Positions 35,901-45,500 of a DNA stretch of 64,000 nucleotides are shown piece after piece. The notes under the pieces were generated by a model, which saw nothing but the letters and a program-made list of their open reading frames with translations, was not told the origin of the DNA and did not search any database. The DNA comes from Tubulanus polymorphus (taxonomy: Eukaryota > Nemertea > Palaeonemertea > Tubulaniformes > Tubulanidae). The stretch spans positions 31,186,650 to 31,250,649 of the forward strand of contig NC_134026.1 of NCBI RefSeq assembly GCF_964204645.1. Direction: 5' to 3'. A program made the translations under genes and the position numbers. Every line of letters begins with the position of its first letter. The first letter of the stretch is position 1.

Positions 35901-36015
35901 GGAAGTAAGTATGTTGACATTAGCAACAGCGATTCAATGTAAAATTACCTTGTGATTTCACACAACTCAAACACAAAAACAGCGTCAAAAGAATGTCTCC
36001 GATTATAGAATTCAT
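26921..36015 (-). CDS. TCTN2: Tectonic-2, extended N-terminus
   Basis: Tectonics are secreted or membrane proteins of the ciliary transition zone (MKS/B9 module). Twenty exons join in frame to 1206 codons: 36015-35949, 35695-35550, 35480-35365, 35061-34930, 34387-34280, 34192-34131, 34046-33988, 33917-33821, 33737-33655, 33452-33176, 32720-32632, 32499-32301, 31995-31880, 31450-31200, 30714-29795, 29453-29231, 29159-29055, 28862-28632, 27799-27653, 27113-26921. A signal peptide (MNSIIGDILLTLFLCLSC) comes first. Residues 23-480 are an extension with repeated Val/Ile-rich segments and a Thr/Ser/Pro linker (STTGAPTSGAPTTGAPTT, ~365-380). The tectonic cysteine motif CTCDLTVNQCDNNCCCD follows (~500), then HCFTGIYGG, the tectonic domain, VQFIKVNGLIPYPPTQ and a C-terminal membrane helix (~1181-1201). 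These motifs and the transmembrane end favour TCTN2 over TCTN1/3. Human TCTN2 is about 700 residues, so this form is some 500 longer. Confidence 0.9.
27190..27625. repeat. Dispersed repeat family C with an embedded family A arm
   Basis: In the last tectonic-2 intron, phrases such as 'ggctagtaactagactagcc', 'caggcagcagattgtctgag' and 'gaataccagacgttgttaca' recur three to four times. A single-arm family A MITE (27386-27504, TTAGTTACCTAATCGTTGG to CAGACAGGTTACTGACTAG) is inserted among them. A related family C block occurs at 37930-38085. Confidence 0.6.
28065..28260. repeat. Duplicated segment with short telomere-like motifs
   Basis: In a tectonic-2 intron, the phrase 'ccaccagatggagctaatcc' recurs after about 110 bp as 'ccaccagatggagttaaccc'. 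It is accompanied by 'taaccctaaccctag' and its complement 'agggttagggtta'. Only two telomeric hexamers occur in a row, so this is not a telomere array. Confidence 0.5.
30865..31155. mobile_element. Family D element followed by family B element
   Basis: 30865-31040 carries 'ggggccagttgctaaaaagt', 'tggttacttcatgttttcaa' and 'tttaactttttcatgaaatt', matching family D at 8262. It is followed at once by a family B palindrome (31045-31155) with 'gttccgctgttgcgagtttg' and 'cagaactgtgtaactggaac'. Both lie in the intron between tectonic-2 exons 14 and 15. Confidence 0.55.
31798..31866. repeat. CT-rich run next to a tectonic-2 donor
   Basis: A C/T-rich stretch (GA-rich in the transcript) starts about 14 nt into the intron after the donor at 31880. 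A similar stretch at 28953-29035 starts about 20 nt after the donor at 29055. Confidence 0.75.
32030..32275. mobile_element. Family B palindromes in a tectonic-2 intron
   Basis: Tandem head-to-head copies read 'cttcagttgcacagatgaga', 'taactcataactgtggaact' and 'ggattcagttccacagttgt'. Each half ends in CAGTTCCACAGTT or its complement. No coding capacity. Confidence 0.55.
32762..32875. repeat. ~56-bp direct duplication in a tectonic-2 intron
   Basis: The phrase 'ccagacgatcagcacctcct' followed by 'gatcccaacaagacaaacat' occurs twice in tandem. There are only two copies. Confidence 0.8.
34444..34940 (-). repeat. 57-bp array duplicating a tectonic-2 donor, 8 extra copies
   Basis: Read on the minus strand, exon 4 ends CAGTCAACCTAG, followed by GTGAGTTCAAATATCA. 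The intron then contains eight 57-bp units, each with CAGTCAACCTCG followed by the same GTGAGTTCAAATATCA. The unit therefore spans the exon tail and its 5' splice site. The unit length is 19 codons, which keeps a 162-codon open frame (unit SDIDNQSTSVSSNIIALSQ), but this is not the exon's frame. Reading past the true donor in the exon's frame gives TGA at once. Confidence 0.93.
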
Positions 36016-36416
36016 TTTGGTGCCACGAGTTGTTACTGATATAAACAGTTTCCGCATTATCGCTGTTTAAACATCAGGAATCGTAAAACTATTCCGAAAG
36101 TTAAGGAATGCCGCCATCTTTACGGATGTGGACGAAGAATCGGACAAATAGAGAATAATGAATCGGGCTGCGGTATCCTCACGTGCCAAAGTACGCTAAT
36201 AACCCTAACCCTTGAACTGTAAAATGCTCTTTGAACGAATGAATGTCAGATAAAAAGCCAATATCGTCCCAGAAATGATATCATCATCCTGTTATTATCC
36301 TCCTGTAGAGAATCACCTCTAAATTCCACAAACAGTCAAATATATAATTACGATATTTATTTCATATTTATTTCTCACATTCTTTTTAGTAACAAATATT
36401 TCCAAAGTTTACATTT
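36016..36416. promoter_or_regulatory. Tectonic-2 promoter / CWC25 3' flank
   Basis: Four hundred bases separate the CWC25 stop codon from the tectonic-2 start on the same strand. The segment near CWC25 holds AATAAA candidates on the minus strand (TTTATT at 36356-36361 and again about 10 bp further). The segment near 36016-36140 should hold the tectonic-2 core promoter. No specific factor sites are recognised. Confidence 0.4.
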
Positions 36417-37578
36417 TTATTTTCTGGCAAAATTTTTCTCTAATTCAGCGTTTGTTCTTTGAATATTATAAATATTTCTTTTGATTCGATTTTCAACTGA
36501 ACTCATTGTTACGTGATTCGCTAACATCGGATTAACAAAGTCCTCTTTTACACCAGTAGGTGGCACTACTAGTTTATCATCTTCTTTTTTATATGATTTT
36601 ACGTTTAATTCCCGTTCCGTGTTACGCTGTTTAGCGTTATCCATCATTTCTTGTAGTTTACGTTGTTTATCACTAGATGTAAGTTTCTGTGACGATTGCT
36701 GCTGCTGCTGCTGCTGCTGCTGATGTGGAGGCGATTTAGAATGTTTGTGATTAGATCTCGCTCTCACTGCCAGAGACCTTGACCTAGATCGTCTCCTAGG
36801 TGACCTCGACCTAGACTGTCTCTTAGACGACCTCGATTCAGGTCGTCTCCTAGGTGACCTTGACCGGGACCGTCTCTGAGGCGACCTCGATTCAGGTCGT
36901 CTTCTAGGTGATCTCGACCGGGATCGTTTCTTAGGAGACCTCGATTTAGGTCGTCTCCTAGGTGAACTCGATCGTTTCCTAGGAGACGGTGATCGCGATC
37001 TCCTCCGCGTCCGTCCGTCGTTACCATGACGACCTGTTTTAACAGAATTTTCGGTAGTTTTTTCACTTGATTTCGATTGTTTGTATTTTTTCTCGACAAT
37101 CTCGAGATATTTCGTAAGAATGTCCTCATCACTATCATCATCGCCATCTGACTTCTTCTTTTTCTTCTTTCTTTTTTTCTCTTTTTTCTTCTCTTGTTTC
37201 ATAACGTCGACTTGTCGTTGAAGTTTTTTCATTTTGATCGGATTTCGTAGAATTTCTCTGCGAGCGTCGTCCTGTTTTTTACGGATCGCGAACAGCGGAT
37301 CTTCTCTCATTTTTGTTTCCATGTCGATATGAGCGCGACCGGCCGCTATCGGATCCTCGAATATCGATCCTATCGGTTCCGGTTTATCTTCAAAACGAGT
37401 CTCTTCGAAATCTTCAAAATTGTTTATTTTTCGACCCAATAAAAATTCTTCGCCGTCGACTTTACTCGATTTATAAAGAAAATTCACTTTATCTTCTCCA
37501 TTTTTTTCCTCTTTTTCGCGCATTAATTGTCGCATTTTTCGTCTCTCGTCGTCCGCCATTTTATCACGGTTGTTGATT
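36417..37578 (-). CDS. CWC25: Pre-mRNA-splicing factor CWC25, main exon
   Basis: CWC25 joins the spliceosome at the first catalytic step. This exon matches the family from about residue 50 on: DKVNFLYKSSKVDGEEFLLG, then GSIFEDP, MREDPLFAIRKKQDDARREI, NPIKMKKLQ, a Lys-rich run, an RS domain of repeated RSRSPRRRPESRSP-type units (~180-265), a poly-Gln tract (~280-289), and the conserved end SSVENRIKRNIYNIQRTNAE followed by LEKNFARK. Met at 37559 gives 380 codons. The frame stays open to an acceptor (TTTTTTAG) at 37579, and the family's first exon (GGGDLNLKKSWHP-type N-terminus) is not included. The true start thus probably lies in an exon I could not find between 37.6 and 39.7 kb. Confidence 0.9.
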
Positions 37579-37689
37579 CTAAAAAATATTTAAAAAAAGA
37601 ATTCTATTATCAGCCTCTCAGATTTGTCACAATCAGATGATCTCTACCAATATCTCCCCTCTCTGTCCCCATATATCTTTTCTCCATTA

Positions 37690-37800
37690 TCTAGGGATCA
37701 GTCAGTAACCTGTCTGTGGTTTAGTTTCATGATCGGATATTTTCACATAAGCCCATCTGATTATAAAAAGCTTACCACCAATGATTAGGTAACTAACTAC
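37690..37800. mobile_element. Family A MITE, single-arm copy
   Basis: It runs from CAGTCAGTAACCTGTCTGTG through GATCGGATATTTTCACATAA to AATGATTAGGTAACTAACTA. It equals one arm of the 7641-7867 palindrome and lies upstream of the CWC25 exon. Confidence 0.7.
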
Positions 37801-39731
37801 TGATGCTGCTGAGGTTACAATACAGGATTCCTTTGCTTTGCTCATATCTAATTGGTTTAATTTGAATTTTGGTGGTATGTATAGTAGCTTTGTTCATCCA
37901 ATAATGTATAAAAATAATAGGGTAGTAGGCCTTAGACTTTGTTTAGTCTACTACTAGCCGTTGGGACAGTGGTAACAACGACTGCTATTCAGACTAGGTA
38001 GTTGGTAGTTTAGTAGTCTGCTGAATACCAGTCGATGTTACGGTTCCCTGTTTCAGGAACAACGGCTAGGTACGTAGTTTAGTAGATTATTTCTGTCAGT
38101 TCCTAGGATGAATAGGTTGAATCTTCGAATTTGGACCCCAGTTAGTTACAGGAAAATCGTGAGACTGTATTAGTGTATCTGACTTTTTTTTGTCTATAAA
38201 ATTATTCAAGTTCACAGTCACAGCAGATTCTTCAATATCTATTGTCCTTAAATTATCAGATTCACCATAAAAATAAACGCAAGTGAAATACAGAACTCGC
38301 AAATCACATTTCTTATAAGAACCCTATCCTAAATTCTAGATATTTACCCGTGAAAATAAAGGAAATTTCCGCGTCAACTCAGCAACTCAATTTATTGAAT
38401 TGAATTTGAAGGGTGCTTACTCAAATCCAGCGGCGAAAACTTGCACTCGCGTGCCACAGTAGCGATGTTGGTTTTACATGTATTTCAGTAAATATGCTGT
38501 TACACCGATCTCAGTCTATGGCTACAGTGATCGTCTTGTCTTAATTTAGGTGTAATTGTTGTCAGAGAATGAAATTACCATTATTCAAGTTAAATTATTC
38601 ATTCGTTTGGTTAAGTTTTATGTCTATAATTTCACTTCTTATATTGGTTCAACTTGAGTCCGGCCGGAAAAATTAGTGAGGTGCAGTTTCTTGATGGCGA
38701 GGATGTGCGTTACAGTGCAGGATGTCATGGTGTTATTTTACCTTTTTATGAAACTCTTTCTGTGTTTTATTCTTGCAATCTACTTCTTTTTTTCAACCGA
38801 AAAAATAATCCCACCACCAACTGGTCTGCCGACAAGCTTAGATGGGATATCAACAGCACAAAACCATACGTCCCGACACTGCACATTACACTGGGCCCGT
38901 TGACAGTTTACGCTCAACTCGCAACTGGCAACTACTAAAGCAACTGGCAATGTCGTCCCAGGGCTTCCATATGAAATATCAGCACAGCCGCCTATAAGTG
39001 ATAGTCTGATATTTTTCAGTGTTTTATGGACCAATGACTTGGCATTTATTTTTGCCTATAATGCGGATTTTTCTACCAATTCAAATTGTTTTAATCAGTT
39101 GTGAAACAGTTGTATTACAAAAATGTCAAATATATGTTTAGTGATGAATTTAATGTTGTTTGCTAAACAGTTTTTCTGGTGTATGACTCTTACAAGGTCT
39201 GAGATGTCATAAAAGCGTAATTAATGTGAAGTAATTGGCCTATACTCATTTCACGGTCAAGAAAAATAAATGATTTTCTTTGTTGTTGTTTTTTTTTTTG
39301 AAATCTCTAAAATGTCGGTGATGAGTTGCGGGTCTTACCTGACTCAGTTTCACAAGTAGGATCCGATTCTAAACTTTTTAAGACAAATTGAATTATGTGT
39401 GGCTCACCGCGGTAATCATGTCATTCATGCCCATTATTTATTTGTTGGAAATCCACAAAATTATTACAAATTTATCAACGGTTTTTCTGCGCCTATATCT
39501 TTACTGTAACACGATAGGTTGCTGTGGGTAGCCCTTACTTCATTTGATATTGGGCGTTTTTGCGACCTCGACTTTTTTGCCGGTACACTATTCCTACTGT
39601 GGCATGCGAGTAATAAATTAGTTCACATATTCACCGTCAACGATATGTATAGGGGCAGCACTTGACGGTTACGATAAAGAGATGCGAAATTCTGAAGGTC
39701 GTCGAGCAAGTCGACCCGCTTGGTTTTCGCT
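37801..39731. other. Region between CWC25 and THOC6
   Basis: It contains a family C repeat (37930-38085) and a CpG-containing candidate exon boundary on the minus strand (donor-like GTAAGC near 38419). Short open frames occur at 38096-38302 (-) and 38654-38938 (+) that I cannot assign. Both promoters (CWC25 leftward, THOC6 rightward) must lie within it. Nothing else is recognised. Confidence 0.4.
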
Positions 39732-42496
39732 ATGGTAAGTCTACAATATTTAACCGACTAAAACACAAAAATGCATAGTTTGGGCCAGAATTCCTGACCA
39801 AGCAGCTAGAGACTAACCCCTAAAAGGAATCCAGTGGGATTGGCAGACTCTTATTGGGGCTCGTCTGTGGACCCAAGGGCCCAATTCATTCAGACTACTC
39901 TGCTTTCTCAACTCCACAAATCCTTCTTCACTAATCAGAGGCTGCCTGTCACAGTCTAATCCAATCCAGTAGTATTAGTAGTATTCTCCTCCCCTCTTTC
40001 CTCCCTCTCCCCTCTCTCCTCTCTCTCCCCTCTCCTTTCTCCCCTTTCTCCTTTCCTCTCTCCCCTCTCTCCTCCCCTTCCCTCTCTCCCTCTTTCCTCT
40101 CTCCTCCCTCTCCTCTCCTCTCTCCCTCTCCTCTCCCCTCTATCCTGTTTCATGTTGGGCTCTTATATCCAGATCAATCATAAAGATATTACAGACACCA
40201 GGTGGCAGTACATAACCCCCCCCCCCATCTTGCAGCACAGCAGGATTTATTTATCATGGTATGAATTATATCTTGCAGGATCAAAAACTGACAGTTCAAC
40301 AGCTGTATACAAGTGTATATGACCAGTGTTACTCGCCTTGTGGTAAATATCTGGCCGCGTGTAATAACTTTGGGAAAATAGCCGTATTCAAGTAAGTTAT
40401 CATTTAACCAAATATTTAATGCAGATTTAGTTTTTGTTGTTTAATCTATTCATAGTAAAACGATACCCCTTTATTTTAGCATTTCAGCCGCTTTAAGTCC
40501 GGAGGGCAACGAACAAAACTGGAGACCTGTTTTTAAATTCACAGGTAAAATAACAGTTTCAATTATTGTCACCGTAATAACTATTGATGAATGTCTATTT
40601 CGATTCGGTTTAAGCAGACGCTCGCTGTCCTAGCACAGGCAGTTTTAGTAGAATACACCTGATATAGTCGTGTTCAAATGACCAGCACTAAATTGAACCA
40701 GCTAGCTTGAAATAGAATTTTTAATCCATTCTATACTGTATTGAAGGATTTTTTTTAAAGTCTTCTTTTACTCAATTAATTTCTTCTTAAATGAATCAGA
40801 TTTAAACCGATGCCTGTTTAAACAATTTGAAATAGTCATCAGTACCGGTACTGTACAGTACTGGTACTAGCTGTACAGTACCGGTACTAGCTGTACAGTA
40901 CCGGTACTGTACAGTACCGGTACTAGCTGTACAGTACCGGTACTAGCTGTACAGTACCGGTACTAACTAACTGTACAGTACCGGTACTAACTAGCTGTAC
41001 AGTACCGGTACTAACTAACTGTACGGTACCGGTACTAACTAACTGTACAGTACCGGTACTAACTAACTGTACAGTACCGGTACTAACTAACTGTACAGTA
41101 CCGGTACTAACTGTACAGTACTGGTACTAACTGTACAGTACCGGTACTAACTAACTGTACAGTACCAGTACTAACTAACTGTACAGTACCGGTACTAGCT
41201 GTACAGTACCGGTACTGTACAGTACCGGTACTAGCTGTACAGTACCGGTACTAACTAACTGTACAGTACCGGTACTAACTGTACAGTACAGTACCGGTAC
41301 TAACTGTACAGTACTGGTACTAACTGTACAGTACCGGTACTAACTAACTGTACAGTACCGGTACCAGCTGTATTTAGTCCCACATTTGAAGTTCGCACAA
41401 TTTGAATTCACTCGAAGGCGATGCCGGTCTCAGATGTACTTGAGAGTTTGTATCATTGAAACCATTGGTCAATGAGCAGATATAGTAAAACCAAGCTCCG
41501 TCTGAGATGAGTTGTTTCGATTGGAAGGTACACGGTAGAGTTTTATTGAGGTCTGTAGACTGAATGTATGTCTGATATTCAACATTACCAATACCTGAAA
41601 TAAATACAACTCACTTTAATCTAGGCCTATATACCCTGGACCCAGTCCCACAGTTCTGGATCCAGTTCCACAGTTCTAGATCCAGTCCCACAGTTCTGGA
41701 CCCAGTTCCACAGTTCAGGATCCAGTCCCACAGTTCTGGACCCAGTTCCACAGTTCAGGATCCAGTTCCACAGTTCAGGATCCAGTCCCACAGTTCTGGA
41801 TCCAGTTCCACAGTTCTGGATCCAGTTCCACAGTTCTGGATCCAGTCCCACAGTTCTGGACCCAGTTCCACAGTTCAGGACCCAGTCCCACAGTTCCGGT
41901 CCCAGTCCCACTGTTCTGTTCTGAACCCAGTTCCACAGTTCTGTTGTGGACCCAGTTCCACAGTTCTGAACCCAGTTCCACAGTTCTGAACCCAGTTACA
42001 CAGATCTTATATTGAAATATATTAACTTTTACTTAAGTTAGTAAATTTTTGAAGAGTTATGCGACAATTATTAAACTTACTAGTCATAAAGCGTAGTTGA
42101 TACGTATTAGAATGATTTGTAGGGTGTTGCATGATTAAACCTTGTACAGGTTGAGTACGAGACCATTTTAAACACGAGAAATTATCGCCGTCATAAAGAG
42201 TACTGTAGTCAATAGAGATAATGTGACCGGCCGAGCCATCTAGAAACTGAACGATCGGCATCGATAGACGTGACCCTAGAGTGGAATTAAAACAATATCG
42301 TCAAATTTATTGCATAAATAAATTGACGATTTGAAAGTTATTTACAGTTAAACTCGCGTTGAAATACGTCATTTTAGAAGTTGTCATATTCCTGAAGTCA
42401 TTAAGAGTCCCATAATTAATTACTTATCATTTGGATAAATTATCAATATTATGATTTGTGCCAACTATGACGACTTCAGCAGCTACAGCAGCAGCT

Positions 42497-42539
<43 letters not shown>

Positions 42540-45500
42540 CAGCAGCAGCAGCTACAGCAGCAGCTGCGAGTTTCACTGTAATTAAATCATACTTAAGCTG
42601 CAGTAACACGGTTTACTGTTGCACATGTTTTCTTTGCCTTCGTAAGGGACACATTTTTCCTCTAGTCCACAATTGATCTGAAATTGAACGGACAATGAAA
42701 TAATCAGGATTCAAATATTCTAGACCGAGATTCCACTTCCACAGTTCGAGATCCACTTCCACAGTTCTGGGCTCAGTTCTACATCAGGACCCAGTTCTAC
42801 AGTTCTAGGCCCTGTTGCACAACTTAGTGAATTAAGTCTTAAATCTTAAGACTGGTCTCAGTTATAAAATTGGCTATGGAACTAAGATATTCTTAGACTG
42901 GTCTTAAATCTAAAACATAACCCAGGGGCCGGTTGCATAGTCATGGCTTAGACTTAAGACCAGTCTAAGAACATCTTAGGTCCATAGACCACTTTTAGAC
43001 TTAAGTCTCAACTATGGAACCGGCCCCAGGATTCAGTTCAATAACTATTGGTCAATGTGACTCAAGAGGTTGAAATAAGTTAATTTCTAAATATTTGATT
43101 CAATTGTCTGATTCTATGTATTTTATTAGTATCTCCTTCTTACTCCGTTTTGTTTGTGGCAGAGTTCAGCCGCGTAGAATCTGAATTCACTGTCGTTGAC
43201 GAGAGTCTGTGGTAGATCCGTATAAATACTTCTGCTCGATAATTCACACAGTTTTTGATTAGGAGAATAATTGACCGATTGACAGGAAGTGACTGTCAGA
43301 CACGAGTTCACGCAATCCGTCGAACTTCGAACTGATTTAGTTTTAAATATTCTTTCGTTTAAACGCTTCCCTTTCAATGCGCACATAACTCCTGAATTAC
43401 ACCCGGACATTCGAAACAACGTTCCCCCGATTATACAACCCATATCTGAAAAGAGAGAAAAAATAGTGTTGAGTCAAGAGGTGAATTCCAGTCGTTGCGT
43501 AAAACAAAAAAAGAAATAAGAGAAATGTCGGGAATTTTGGATTCCCCGATCTGTGAGAACTCTGAATCAATAAAACCTGATCAAGTGAAAATTTACAACC
43601 AGTTTCTTATGCTGGGAAATGCCAGGGCATTTTGGATTCCCGATCTCTAAGAACCTTAAATACATCTAAAATCTAGAACCATTGATACTTGAAACAACCG
43701 ACGGTTGAATATGACCGGTATAGAAGTTTATTCTAACAGTTACGTGGTTTTAACTAAACCTTGTCATCTGAGACATGAAAACCCTCAGAATGAACGAGGA
43801 ACCTCCTAGTACTATTGATTATTTTTTATACTCTTTTTTACTCGTTTGTTATAAATCCAAAAGTTTCTAAGGCTTAAGCTACTTTTTGTAAGTTCTTACA
43901 GATATAACAAAACCTGGTGAGGATTATTTACATAATGTGTATAAGTAATAGTTGATTTATGTGAGGAAGTTGTCAGTGACAAGTGTTGTGCAGTAAATCA
44001 GCTCTGGTTGATTGATCGTATTTGATTATTACTGTTCACAATGTCCGCCGTCATTCGTTCGTTCGTTTGTTCCTGGTTTCTATATAAACAAGTTGTTTAT
44101 AAAGTTAATTACGGTTCAAATTCTGTAGAAACTTCTCTCAAATATTCTAAAACATGTTTCTTTGAAGTTTACTTTGAATTTTTTCAAATTTCCGTAGTTC
44201 TTAGTCGTATACGGTGGAACTAACTGTAATTTCGATCTCCAGATTTCTTCGATGAATTAAATAAAATCTGAATTACGAATAATTGTCCAAACGGTTCCAG
44301 CTTAAATGGACCAAATATTTCATTCGTATTAAATGAAAATCCTGGTTGAAAAATCTGTATTAAGTGAGTTCAAATTCAAGAGCTAAGAACAATATAATCA
44401 TGATTGTAATAAAAATTGGTCTAAATTGTGGTAAATTGAAATAGAGTAATTCAGTAAGGTCTGGACTGCTTTAAATATTTCAATTGAATTTAGAATCTGA
44501 GAAATAGAAGGTTTTTCCAAAATTTTAGTAAAACTTTAGCAATTTGAGCGCTGAGTGAGCATTATTCTATTGTTTATCACATTTGTAAATTTAAAAAACC
44601 TGATATTTATTTTAAATGATGATGAATTCATGATAAATAAGATTTACTCACTGAAAACAATGGTTAAAATAAACCAGTTCATGATGTGACAGTCCGACCG
44701 CTGAGTTCTCACCTACCACTAGTAACAGTCCGACCGCTGAGTTCTCACCTACCACTAGTAACAGTCCGATCGCCGAGTTCTCACCCACGGCTAGTGACAG
44801 TCCGACCGCTGAGTTCTCACCTACCACTAGTAACAGTCCGATCGCCGAGTTCTCACCCACGGCTAGTGACAGTCCGATCGCCGAGTTCTCACCCACGGCT
44901 AGTGACAGTCCGACCGCTGAGTTCTCACCTACCACTAGTGACAGTCCGACCACTGAGTTCTCACCCACGGCTAGTGACAGTCCGGTCGCCGAGTTCTCAC
45001 CCACGGCTAGTGACAGTCCGATCGCCGAGTTCTCACCCACGGCTAGTGACAGTCCGGTCGCCGAGTTCTCACCCACGGCTAGTAACAGTCCGGTCGCTGA
45101 GTTCTCACCCACCACTAGTGACAGTCCGACCGCTGAGTTCTCACCCACCACTAGTGACAGTCCGACCGCTGAGTTCGGCTAGTGACAGTCCGGTCGCTGA
45201 GTTCTCACCCACGGCTAGTGACAGTCCGGTCGCTGAGTTCTCACCCACCACTAGTGACGATAAGACTCCCTGTGATTGGTTTTATCGACGCTGCTCGCTG
45301 CATTTAACAACCAATCTAATAAAATAATCGCTCGTATCCCATTACGATCGATCTGCTCAAATTCACAAACTGTTTCATAAAACTTGTGTTAATTGTTATT
45401 ATTTGTTTGTGTAGCTCACGATGGCCCGGTTTATACTCTAGTATCAACTGATAGATTTTTAATCAGGTAACAAAACTTTCATTTTGATTATCAAAACTTA

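Noticed and set aside
38096-38302. A minus-strand open frame ending TNWGPNSKIQPIHPRN
   Set aside because: Its composition looks somewhat protein-like, but I recognise no family and cannot connect it by splice sites to CWC25. Left unannotated as a gene.
38654-38938. A plus-strand open frame with a hydrophobic segment upstream of THOC6
   Set aside because: Overlapping frames on both strands are equally open, no family is recognised, and it does not connect to THOC6 exon 1.
42427-42676. Polyalanine proteins over the GCA tract
   Set aside because: The tract is in an intron of the nested gene and is open on both strands only because of the trinucleotide repeat.
44648-45327. Long overlapping open frames on both strands (213 and 167 codons)
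   Set aside because: They come from a 36-bp repeat with no stops. There is no splice or conservation support, and the array sits next to the nested gene's start.
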